DNA from: Sunxiuqinia sp963678245
GTDB taxonomy: Bacteria > Bacteroidota > Bacteroidia > Bacteroidales > Prolixibacteraceae
NCBI GenBank assembly: GCA_965140765.1
Contig: OZ223308.1
Location: 124,001-188,000, forward strand
Direction of reading: 5' to 3'
DNA length: 64,000 bases
Shown here: positions 42,702 through 50,993 of the stretch, in pieces
Numbering within the stretch: the stretch's first letter is position 1
Layout: every line of letters starts with the position of its first letter
Position numbers and translations under genes: made by a program
The notes under the pieces: model-generated
What the model saw: only the letters and a program-made list of their open reading frames with translations
Database searches by the model: none
Told to the model about the DNA's origin: nothing

Positions 42702-44972
42702 ATGATCTTTTTTGCATGGCTATTTTTGACAAGTGGATTGTCGCATGCAAACACCAGTTGGTATCACGAACTAGCAGATACTGTCCGGCAGTCTGTTCGT
42801 CTAAATGCCCATCTGCTGGTTCATCTTAATAAACTTACAATTGCAGACCTGGATAGCCTAAAAAAAATGAACATTCCTCTGGCCTTTTTCGCTGAGAACC
42901 TAGCTCAGGCGGATCTGCAAAATAAGCTTAAAGTGCTCACCACGCAGCAAACGATCATTCCCATACTTGTCGGTGCTGATGAACAACCCGAAATTGAAAC
43001 GCCAAAAGATTTAATCCTGATCAAAATGGCCAGCTTGGATCAAGTCAATCTGGATCAGCAAGTCGGAGACAGCATTTTTGATCCCACGCAATTCAGTAAC
43101 AACGAACTCTTGCTCGTTCAGCACGAAAACGACTTCGATGAACATAAGCAGCTTATGGAACTCTGGAGTCAGAGCGGAAAACTTCCCAATTTCATTTCCC
43201 TCCAATCTTCCGGGTTACAAGAATCGGCAAAACTGATTAGCTCACTGAACTCAAACCCAAAGTTCATTGGGGTCGTTCTGTCCAATGATGAGCTGCTGGA
43301 CAAGGTGTCGTGGAAAGGCTATCCAAATCGTCAAAGCAACGGCTACTTTTGTTTTCCGCTGCTGAGCGCAATTCCCGAACCGTTCATTCCTTACAAAGCG
43401 GGCTACCGTTTTTCACCCGATATCATGCACGACTCACCTGTCAACAGAAACTACTTAAAAGAATTTAAAGCAGTCAGCCTGAGTCGCGATTTTCAGCTGA
43501 CCGACCACTTTGTGTTCGACAAGCACTCGCTTAACGTACAAAGAAAAAACCAACAGGAAATCATCAACAACGATGTTGAACTAACAACAGATCCCGAGCG
43601 GGGCGCATGCGCCTGGTTTTCCGATCGCGCCTATCTCGATGCCGGAATCCAAAGTAAGGAAAGCCTGCAACCCAACTTCAGCATCACCGCTTGGATCAAA
43701 CCAACTCAGACCGACGCAAACAACAGCATCCTGGGGAAAGGCCGTGACTTTGTGTTGAAACTACACAACGGCGCACTCACTTACACCATGCAGGGGATCA
43801 AAGATTACCAGTCTGATTCATCTAAGGTGCCAATCAATGAATGGACTTTTATCTCGTTGGTTCATTCAGCCTATGAAAACCAGATTCGGTTTTATCTGAA
43901 CGGAGAACTCACCGACCAAATCGACCTGATTACACCCTACTGCGAATCGGATTACACCTTACTGATTGGAAGCAATTTATGGGAAGAGTTTTTTGTAGGC
44001 TATATGGGCGACATCAAAATATGGAACCGAGAACTGAATAATGAAGAAATCCACCAGCAGTTTCAGCAATCCAGCGACCAGCCAAGAGGCAATCATGCAA
44101 GACTCTGGAGCCTGCTTTTTCTGGCACTGCTCCTCCCATCTGCCGGGTACCTGTATTTCAGGAAAATCAAATCCAGATCGGAGCAACAGCAAACCAAACC
44201 AAATAAAAAAGTACGCGAACCAGAACAATACCAGGAAAAAATAAGCTGTTTTGGCGGTCTGAAAGTAATTAATTCCGAGGGCATGGATGTCAGCCAAAAG
44301 TTTTCGCCCAAAATAAAACAGCTCTTCATACTGGTTTTTCTGAACAGTGTCAATGGACACCGGGGAATCTCAACGAGCGAGCTATCGGGCATACTCTGGC
44401 CCGGCATGAGTACACAGAAAGCCAAGAACACAAGGGGAACCAACATTCAAAACCTGAAAGCTGCGCTGGCCACCTGCCCGGGCATCAAGCTGGTCTTTCG
44501 CGACAAGCTATGGCAAATTGAGCTAAGCGACACCTGCTACTCTGAATACTGCGACGTGACCAGCCAACTCAAGCTAATTGAAAAGCAGCCGGACAGTCAG
44601 AGCATCGATGAACCCCTTCCCCGCTTGCTTGACATTCTTGATCGTGGCACGCTTTTCCCTGACATCTCCGAATCGTGGCTCGATCCTTACATCAGCAAAA
44701 TGAGTGACCGGATTATTGAAATGGGCATGACATTGTTTGAAACACAGGATGAAACAAAACATGGACAGTTGCTCTTTAAACTAGCCGAAGTGGTCAGCCT
44801 ACATGATCCGCTGAATGAACCCGCCCTGCGTAAAAAACTACAACTACTCACCCTTCAGGGAAAACTTAGCCTGGCCCACACGGTTTACTACCACTTTACC
44901 AAAGTGTACCGAGAAATGTACCAGGAAAGCTATCCGATCGACTTTCAAAGCCTGACGGCGGATCATGAGTAA
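42702..44972 (+). CDS. Membrane-bound regulator: LamG sensor, TM helix, SARP-like output
   Basis: About 756 residues. A signal segment (MIFFAWLFLTSGLSHA) leads to a periplasmic part of about 300 residues of unknown fold, then a LamG/concanavalin-like domain (about 310-465: FSITAWIKPTQTDANNSILG, NEWTFISLVHS, GYMGDIKIWNREL). One transmembrane helix follows (LWSLLFLALLLPSAGYLYF, about 475-493), then a cytoplasmic part resembling the SARP/BTAD arrangement: a winged helix (CFGGLKVINSEG, then GILWPGMSTQKAKNTRGTNI) and TPR-like helices (to the end). Thus sensor outside, DNA-binding inside, C-terminal, the reverse of ToxR. It probably senses a glycan and controls genes such as the downstream oxidoreductase and DUF1080 genes; this is inference. 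Confidence 0.8.
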   Translation: MIFFAWLFLTSGLSHANTSWYHELADTVRQSVRLNAHLLVHLNKLTIADLDSLKKMNIPLAFFAENLAQADLQNKLKVLTTQQTIIPILVGADEQPEIETPKDLILIKMASLDQVNLDQQVGDSIFDPTQFSNNELLLVQHENDFDEHKQLMELWSQSGKLPNFISLQSSGLQESAKLISSLNSNPKFIGVVLSNDELLDKVSWKGYPNRQSNGYFCFPLLSAIPEPFIPYKAGYRFSPDIMHDSPVNRNYLKEFKAVSLSRDFQLTDHFVFDKHSLNVQRKNQQEIINNDVELTTDPERGACAWFSDRAYLDAGIQSKESLQPNFSITAWIKPTQTDANNSILGKGRDFVLKLHNGALTYTMQGIKDYQSDSSKVPINEWTFISLVHSAYENQIRFYLNGELTDQIDLITPYCESDYTLLIGSNLWEEFFVGYMGDIKIWNRELNNEEIHQQFQQSSDQPRGNHARLWSLLFLALLLPSAGYLYFRKIKSRSEQQQTKPNKKVREPEQYQEKISCFGGLKVINSEGMDVSQKFSPKIKQLFILVFLNSVNGHRGISTSELSGILWPGMSTQKAKNTRGTNIQNLKAALATCPGIKLVFRDKLWQIELSDTCYSEYCDVTSQLKLIEKQPDSQSIDEPLPRLLDILDRGTLFPDISESWLDPYISKMSDRIIEMGMTLFETQDETKHGQLLFKLAEVVSLHDPLNEPALRKKLQLLTLQGKLSLAHTVYYHFTKVYREMYQESYPIDFQSLTADHE

Positions 44973-45366
44973 TTTCTTGGGATTTGATACTTCCTTATCC
45001 TTATGTCAGAACTTCGAAAAGGTGCAAAAGTGTCTCCAAGCAAGCGAACCTGGTTGAGCTGCAAGGATTTGGCTTTGAAAAACAAGGAAAGAAAACAGCG
45101 ATAGGGCTTCCCTCGAAAAGCGCGACACCCCAAAGGAATCTGCTGGCAGGTCTTGAAACAAGTTCAGGAAGACTTTCTGCTGGTAGATTTAAGCCGGACA
45201 TCGCTACTTTCTCCTTCGGTGAAATGAAAGGAAGGACCAAAACTTTTCCATTAAATTCGAGTATTTTTCACCCATTACCCCATTTATTACCCCTGCTATT
45301 ATCCCCCGTATACTTTCTTTGTCTAAACAATTGATTAAATTGAATACGACTAAATCCAATAATACG
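44973..45366. other. Non-coding spacer with a degenerate REP-like repeat
   Basis: About 390 bases. The piece at 45148-45175 (AGGTCTTGAAACAAGTTCAG followed by GAAGACTT) is a degenerate copy of the 14724/22244 repeat and forms a stem GTCTT...AAGAC. TTTCTTTG (45314-45321) is a weak -7 box. An antisense frame at 45001-45240 and a plus frame at 44984-45334 look like chance. Confidence 0.45.
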
Positions 45367-46635
45367 ATGAACAAAAAAATGAATTCACGCCGCGACTTCC
45401 TGAAAAAATCACTGATTGCGGCTGCCGGGGTAACGATTATTCCGAGACATGTTATGGGCGGAAATGGCTATATGGCTCCAAGTGACCAACTCACCAAGGC
45501 TATTATTGGTGTTGGAGGAATGGGGAAAGGACACATCAACTACGAAGGTACCCGATTGCTAGCCGTTTGCGATGTCGACAAAAACCATCTCAAAAACACC
45601 TTGAAAATGGTCAGTTCTGAAGTGCAGGGTTACCATGATTTTCGCGAAGTGCTTCAGCGCCCTGATATTGACATTGTGCATATTGCCACTCCGCCCCACT
45701 GGCATGGTATCATGTCGGTTATGGCAGCACAGGCCGGTAAAGATGTTTGGTGCGAAAAGCCGATGACCCGCACCATTGGAGAAGGCAAGCGCGTGGTGGA
45801 GGCCATCAACGCCACCGGGAAAATGTTCCGCCTGAACACTTGGTTTCGTTTCAAAGATAATTTCTATGGGCTCGGAACACCTGTAAAACCCCTGAAAAAG
45901 GCCGTCGAAAGTGGCGTATTGGGTTGGCCACTAAAGGTCACCATCAGCGGGGTGACCGGCTTTAACTGGAAATTCTACTGGGTAGGAAAAACGAACCTGA
46001 AACCGCAGCCAGTGCCGGAGCAACTGGATTATGACCTGTGGCTGGGACCTGCCTCGAAAAAACCATACACCGCACACCGGGTACATCAAACCTTCCGAGG
46101 ATACTGGGATTACGATGGCGGCGGTCTGGGCGACATGGGACAGCACTATATTGATCCGGTTCAATATTTTCTGGGAAAAGATAATATCAGCCCGGTGAAA
46201 GTAGAAGTGGACGCTCCGCAGCAACACGACGATGCCATAGGCACGTGGCGGAAAATTACCTACACCTACGATGATGGGTGTCAGATCATTTTGGACGGTG
46301 AAAACAAAGATAAAAATGCCGCCTACATTGAAGGTCCTAACGGAAAAATATTCAATGGATTTAAGTCCGATATTCCGAACTTGCAAGCACTGATTGACAC
46401 CATGCCTGACCCTGAACCACAAATCACCACCTTTAGCGAGTCGGTTCGCACCCGCAAGAAATTCGCACTAAACGAAGAAAACGGCCACCGCTCGGCAACC
46501 ATTGTCAACATGGGGGTCATCGCGCTTCGTTTGGGCCGAACCCTCGAATTTGATCCGGTCAACCAAGTGTTCATCAATGATGATGAAGCCAACCGACTGA
46601 TCAACCAACCCATGCGTGGTGAGTGGCAGATTTGA
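45367..46635 (+). CDS. Tat-exported Gfo/Idh/MocA family oxidoreductase
   Basis: About 423 residues. The N-terminus MNKKMNSRRDFLKKSLIAAA is a twin-arginine signal, so the folded, cofactor-loaded protein is exported. The Rossmann part has IIGVGGMGKGHINYEG (near 50), the sugar-binding segment has HWHGIMSVMAAQAGKDVWCEKPM (cited in part), and GDMGQHYIDPVQYFLG follows. Gfo/Idh/MocA enzymes oxidise or reduce sugars with bound NAD(P); exported Tat forms are known to make 3-keto sugars. The next gene encodes DUF1080 domains, which belong to 3-keto-glycoside-acting families, so the two probably work together. Confidence 0.92.
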   Translation: MNKKMNSRRDFLKKSLIAAAGVTIIPRHVMGGNGYMAPSDQLTKAIIGVGGMGKGHINYEGTRLLAVCDVDKNHLKNTLKMVSSEVQGYHDFREVLQRPDIDIVHIATPPHWHGIMSVMAAQAGKDVWCEKPMTRTIGEGKRVVEAINATGKMFRLNTWFRFKDNFYGLGTPVKPLKKAVESGVLGWPLKVTISGVTGFNWKFYWVGKTNLKPQPVPEQLDYDLWLGPASKKPYTAHRVHQTFRGYWDYDGGGLGDMGQHYIDPVQYFLGKDNISPVKVEVDAPQQHDDAIGTWRKITYTYDDGCQIILDGENKDKNAAYIEGPNGKIFNGFKSDIPNLQALIDTMPDPEPQITTFSESVRTRKKFALNEENGHRSATIVNMGVIALRLGRTLEFDPVNQVFINDDEANRLINQPMRGEWQI

Positions 46636-46707
46636 GTGGACAGCTAAATCATTACAGAGTCAAATGAATAAAAATTACTTAGTTCTTAAACGAAATTTCA
46701 AAAGGAA

Positions 46708-49700
46708 ATGAACCACTTTAAAAATATACTGACAACCCTCCTGATTAGCTTGCTGCTTACTCCTGCTTTTGCGCAAGACAGGCGGACGATGGAAACCAAA
46801 GTCGCTGATATCCTGGCGCGCTTCCCCGCCGAAAGCAGCCAGAAAACAAACCAACTGGCTCAACAAATCGTTGATCTGGGAGCCGAAGGAATCGCCGCCT
46901 TTTGCGATCTGATTGTACCTCCCGGAACGGGTAACGATACCCAGGCGCGTTATGCGGTCACCAGTTTGGCTAAATGCCCGGGTTCGAGCGAAAAGGCATT
47001 GATTGAGGAAAGTTTGATCAAAGCGCTTGACAAAGCTTCGGAGAAAGAAGTAAAGGCCTTTTTCCTGCGCCAACTGGCTTACTGCGGACAAGCAGCCACC
47101 GTTAGTGCTGCAGCCAGCTATCTGGACGGCGAAGCACTGGCTGGTCCTGCTATCGCCACGCTGACCAGCATTGGGACCAACGAAGCAGCGGAAGCGATCC
47201 TTCAGGCAACAAAAACAACAGGCAGCAACCAGCAAGCTGAGTTCATTAAAGCGCTGGGCGTATTGAATTACCAACCCGCTGAGTCGTATTTACTGTCGCT
47301 GGCCGAATCTGCTGACGGAGAAGTACTCAAGCAGGCTTATGCCGCTTTGGCCTGCATTGGTGGCGAGGCTTCAGCGACAACATTCAGCAAAGCAGCCAAA
47401 CAGGTTTCGTTTGCTGCCGATGAAGCAGAAACCATGCTTTCCTATCTGGCATATGCAGCGAACGTAGGACAAAACGGGAACACCAAACTAAGCAACAAAC
47501 TGGCAACTAGCGCGCTAAAGGAATTTAACAGTCCGGATCAACTGCATTACCGTTCGGCGGCACTGAAGATTTTACGCACAAATCAAGGTGAAGATGCACT
47601 GGGACTCCTGACTAACGAATTTAAACAGGAGGATAAAATCTACCGTATGGCTGTCCTGCGTATAGCAGAAAATAGACTGAATGAACAAGAAGTCAGCCAA
47701 TGGGTAAAACAATTTCCCAAGTATTCGGCAGAACAACAGGTGGAATTGCTTTACTTTTTGGCTCATCGCCCCGAGGCGGCCGTGTACTCACAGGTTATTG
47801 AACCCGCACTGAGCTCAACCAACCAAGCGGTTCGTCAGGAAGCCATCCGCGCGCTGGCCATCAATCAAGAGGAGAAAGCCATCCCCGGCTTACTCGACCA
47901 GCTCAAGGCAGCAACCAACGAAGCCGACCTCAAAGTGATTAAAAAAGCCCTGCTCACCGCAACATCTCAAGATGCTTGCGACCAAGTGGCAGCGCAACTT
48001 GATGGAGTCCAAGCCGACGCCCAAGTGGCTCTGATCGAAATACTGGCCGCACGACGCGCCCATGCATACTTTGTTCATATTCAATCGCTTTGCTCCAGTT
48101 CCAGCAGTCAGGTCAGCCAGGCAGCATATCAAGCGCTTTCGCGTGTGACCCAAGCGGAAAACACCCCGGCCCTGCTTGAACTGCTGCAAAAGAGCTCATC
48201 AGCAAACGAAACACAAGCGGTTCAACAAGCGCTCATCGAACTGTATCGCCAAGCAGATGTTCCGGCGTCTTCGCTCATTCTGGAAAAAATAAAAGCAGGA
48301 GCACAAACAGAAAAACTGGTTCCCATTCTGCCTTATCTGAACGACAAAAACGCCTTGAAAAGTGTAGTTTCGCTTTTGGATAGTGGCAGCCCTTCAGAGC
48401 AAAAAGCAGCTTTTACAGCGCTCACCAATTGGTCCGACGCATCAGCTTTGCCCGCTCTTTTCGATGTTTTCAGCGACCAGTCAAAAACGACATTCAAACA
48501 AGAAGCACTAACCGCTTACCTGAAGTTGACCCAGCAAGCCAATATTCCGGAAGATCAAAAACTGCTGCGGCTTGATAAAATCATGAGTGAATGCACCACT
48601 GACAGCGAAAAGCAACAAGTCATTCGCGCTGCCGGAAGCGTGAAGACCTTCCTGTCGCTGGTATTTGTCGCCAACTATCTCGACCAGGATGCCTTAAGCG
48701 CAGTCGCGGCCCAGTCGGCCATGAAAATTGCGCTTCCTACACCCGGCGAGCAAGACGGGCTGACCGGAACGTTTGTCCGCGAAACCCTTCGGCAAGTGAA
48801 GGCGAAGATTTCGGGAGCCGACAGTCAGTATTTCAAAATCGATATTCAGGAGTATTTGGATAAGATGCCGCTGGAAGCAGGTTATGTTTCCATGTTTAAC
48901 GAAAAAGACCTGACGGGCTGGCAAGGGCTGGTGCAAAACCCAATTGCCCGGGCAAAAATGTCGGACAAGGAACTGGCTGCTGCGCAAGCCAAAGCAGACA
49001 AGAAAATGCACGAAAACTGGTCGGTGCAAAATGGAGTCATTGTGTTCGACGGAAAAGGTGACAACCTGTGTACAAAGAAAATGTATGGCGATTTTGAAAT
49101 GCTCGTTGACTGGAGAATCACCAAAGAAGGCGACTCGGGAATTTACCTTCGCGGAACACCGCAAGTTCAGATCTGGGATACTTCGCGCGTTGATGTTGGA
49201 GCCCAAGTGGGTTCAGGGGGTTTGTACAACAATCAGAAACACCCAAGCAAGCCACTGGTGGTGGCCGATAATCCTGTTGGCGACTGGAACACTTTCCGAA
49301 TTAAAATGGTAGGTGACAAAGTAACGGTTCACCTGAATGGTGTTTTGGTGGTCGACAACGTCACCATGGAAAACTATTGGGACCGCTCCATGCCAATTTT
49401 CCCGAAGGAAGCCATCGAACTACAGGCGCACGGCAACGACCTGGCTTTCCGCAACCTGCATGTGCGCGAGTTGAATGTTGAAATTCCAAGCCTGAGCGAG
49501 GCTGAAAAAGCCGAAGGATTTGTATCGTTGTTCAACGGCAGAAACCTGGACAACTGGGTTGGAAATAAAACCGACTACCGGGCCGAAGATGATGTGTTGG
49601 TTGTTCGTCCGGCCGAAGGGGGCCACGGAAACCTGTACACCGAAAAAGACTATTCCAACTTCATCTTCCGGTTTGAGTTCCAACTGACGCCAGGTGCCAA

Positions 49701-50088
49701 CAACGGGCTTGGCATTCATGGCCCGCTGGAAGGTGATGTTGCCTATGTCGGCAAAGAACTGCAAATCCTGGATAATACCGCACCCATTTATGCCAACCTG
49801 AAACCCTACCAGTACCACGGTTCGGTTTACGGAATTATCGCGGCCAAACGCGGTTTCCTAAAACCGGTTGGCGAGTGGAACTCGCAGGAAGTAATCGTTA
49901 ACGGCGACAACATCAAAATTACCCTCAACGGCGAAGTGATTGTTGATGGAAACATCAAGGAAGCAACAAAAAATGGTACCGCTGACCACAAAGACCATCC
50001 GGGACTAAAGCGCCACACCGGCCGGATCTGTTTCCTGGGACATGGATCGGACTTAAAATTTCGCAACATCCGGGTAAAAGAACTGTAA
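46708..50088 (+). CDS. Exported HEAT-repeat protein with two DUF1080 domains
   Basis: A 1126-residue exported protein. The signal peptide ends near residue 22 (TPAFAQ). Then come about 680 residues of alpha-helical repeats in the HEAT/PBS-lyase style (pairs of helices with Ala, Asp, Glu and Gln-rich faces). Two DUF1080 (3-keto-disaccharide hydrolase, concanavalin-like) domains follow, about 725-925 (GYVSMFNEKDLTGWQGL ... FRNLHVREL) and about 935-1126 (GFVSLFNGRNLDNWVG ... LKFRNIRVKEL). DUF1080 proteins have been linked to cleavage of 3-keto-glycosides. The upstream Tat-exported oxidoreductase fits the oxidation step. Two copies in one chain, with a long repeat scaffold, is a complex build; the scaffold may hold a partner or the glycan. 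Confidence 0.9.
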   Translation: MNHFKNILTTLLISLLLTPAFAQDRRTMETKVADILARFPAESSQKTNQLAQQIVDLGAEGIAAFCDLIVPPGTGNDTQARYAVTSLAKCPGSSEKALIEESLIKALDKASEKEVKAFFLRQLAYCGQAATVSAAASYLDGEALAGPAIATLTSIGTNEAAEAILQATKTTGSNQQAEFIKALGVLNYQPAESYLLSLAESADGEVLKQAYAALACIGGEASATTFSKAAKQVSFAADEAETMLSYLAYAANVGQNGNTKLSNKLATSALKEFNSPDQLHYRSAALKILRTNQGEDALGLLTNEFKQEDKIYRMAVLRIAENRLNEQEVSQWVKQFPKYSAEQQVELLYFLAHRPEAAVYSQVIEPALSSTNQAVRQEAIRALAINQEEKAIPGLLDQLKAATNEADLKVIKKALLTATSQDACDQVAAQLDGVQADAQVALIEILAARRAHAYFVHIQSLCSSSSSQVSQAAYQALSRVTQAENTPALLELLQKSSSANETQAVQQALIELYRQADVPASSLILEKIKAGAQTEKLVPILPYLNDKNALKSVVSLLDSGSPSEQKAAFTALTNWSDASALPALFDVFSDQSKTTFKQEALTAYLKLTQQANIPEDQKLLRLDKIMSECTTDSEKQQVIRAAGSVKTFLSLVFVANYLDQDALSAVAAQSAMKIALPTPGEQDGLTGTFVRETLRQVKAKISGADSQYFKIDIQEYLDKMPLEAGYVSMFNEKDLTGWQGLVQNPIARAKMSDKELAAAQAKADKKMHENWSVQNGVIVFDGKGDNLCTKKMYGDFEMLVDWRITKEGDSGIYLRGTPQVQIWDTSRVDVGAQVGSGGLYNNQKHPSKPLVVADNPVGDWNTFRIKMVGDKVTVHLNGVLVVDNVTMENYWDRSMPIFPKEAIELQAHGNDLAFRNLHVRELNVEIPSLSEAEKAEGFVSLFNGRNLDNWVGNKTDYRAEDDVLVVRPAEGGHGNLYTEKDYSNFIFRFEFQLTPGANNGLGIHGPLEGDVAYVGKELQILDNTAPIYANLKPYQYHGSVYGIIAAKRGFLKPVGEWNSQEVIVNGDNIKITLNGEVIVDGNIKEATKNGTADHKDHPGLKRHTGRICFLGHGSDLKFRNIRVKEL

Positions 50089-50119
50089 CAACAGACAACC
50101 AACAAACGACTAATAAATC

Positions 50120-50158
50120 AAGCGTCTCCGGCATTAAGCAGGAGGCGCTTTTGTTTTC
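50120..50158 (+). terminator. Rho-independent terminator after the DUF1080 gene
   Basis: AGCGTCTCC (50121-50129) and GGAGGCGCT (50141-50149), nine pairs with one G-T, are followed by TTTTGTTTTCC. Confidence 0.8.
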
Positions 50159-50212
50159 CAAAATCTTGTTCATTCGTAGGCTCACATACCTCCAAATAAA
50201 TGAGATAATCAG

Positions 50213-50957
50213 CTAGTCCAACTTTAAACGTTTAAGTAAATCATCCTTTTTACGCCTTGAAACTGGAATTGAAGAACCATCGGAAGTAATCAGATATCCT
50301 CCATCCTTTTTAATATATGAAGCTACCCTATGCCCATTTACCAAATGAGATTTATAAACCCGAATAAAATCAAAATCAGCCAATAACTCTTCATATTCTG
50401 AAAGAGGTTTTGAGACCAGGCGCATTTCTCCACCATCAAAAAAGAAACGAGTATAATTATTTTCGCCTTGACAGTGGATAATTGAATTGACTTCGAAAAA
50501 CTCAACTTCATCAGTCGTTGCTAATGCAATTCGTTTACTCTTGGGCGGTAATTGCAAATTTTGTAGGGCTAAACGGGTAAAATCAAGTTTCGATTTATCC
50601 GAAAGTCTTTGTCGCGCGATCAACAGAGATTAAGAGCTCCTCGATATCAATGGGTTTCAAAATATAATCCAGTGCATTGAATCGAAAAGCTCTGAGCGCA
50701 TAATTGTTATAAGCTGTCACAAAAATCAATTCAAACTTTATTTCTCTTAATTCCGACAAAAGGTCAAACCCTGAATTTCCCGGCATTTCGATATCCAGAA
50801 AAACCAGTTCAGGATCTAAAAGATTGATCAATTCAATCCCTTGCCTGGCCGATGAGGCTTCTCCAATGACTGAAACATCGTGTCAATATTTTCCCAGCAA
50901 GGTCTTCTGGTTCTGTAAATTGTTCGGTTCATCATCAATTAGAATCGCTCGGATCAT
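50213..50957 (-). pseudogene. LytTR response regulator, broken by a stop and a frameshift
   Basis: From an ATG at 50957 the frame reads a normal receiver start (IRAILIDDEPNNLQNQKTLL), then meets an in-frame TGA at 50883-50885 (codon 25). The rest of the receiver continues without a break (FLDIEMPGNSGFDLLSEL and LKPIDIEELLISVDRA), and the frame is then lost near 50620, where VDRA should continue into RQRLSDK. The LytTR half (50623-50213, FIRVYKSHLVNGHRVASY) is intact in another frame. The phospho-acceptor Asp, the FVTAY stretch and the Lys are all recognisable. It belongs with the kinase pseudogene just upstream on the same strand, and matches the intact pair at 54361-59731 in type. The stop is a base substitution, so sequencing indels alone do not explain the damage. 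Confidence 0.8.
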
Positions 50958-50993
50958 AATTCCAGGGTTTAGTGATACTCAAATTATCTAGGA

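Noticed and set aside
44984..45334. Plus-strand ORF after the LamG-SARP gene, and the antisense frame at 45001-45240
   Set aside because: They cover a REP-like repeat and a weak promoter; no recognisable protein pattern in either.
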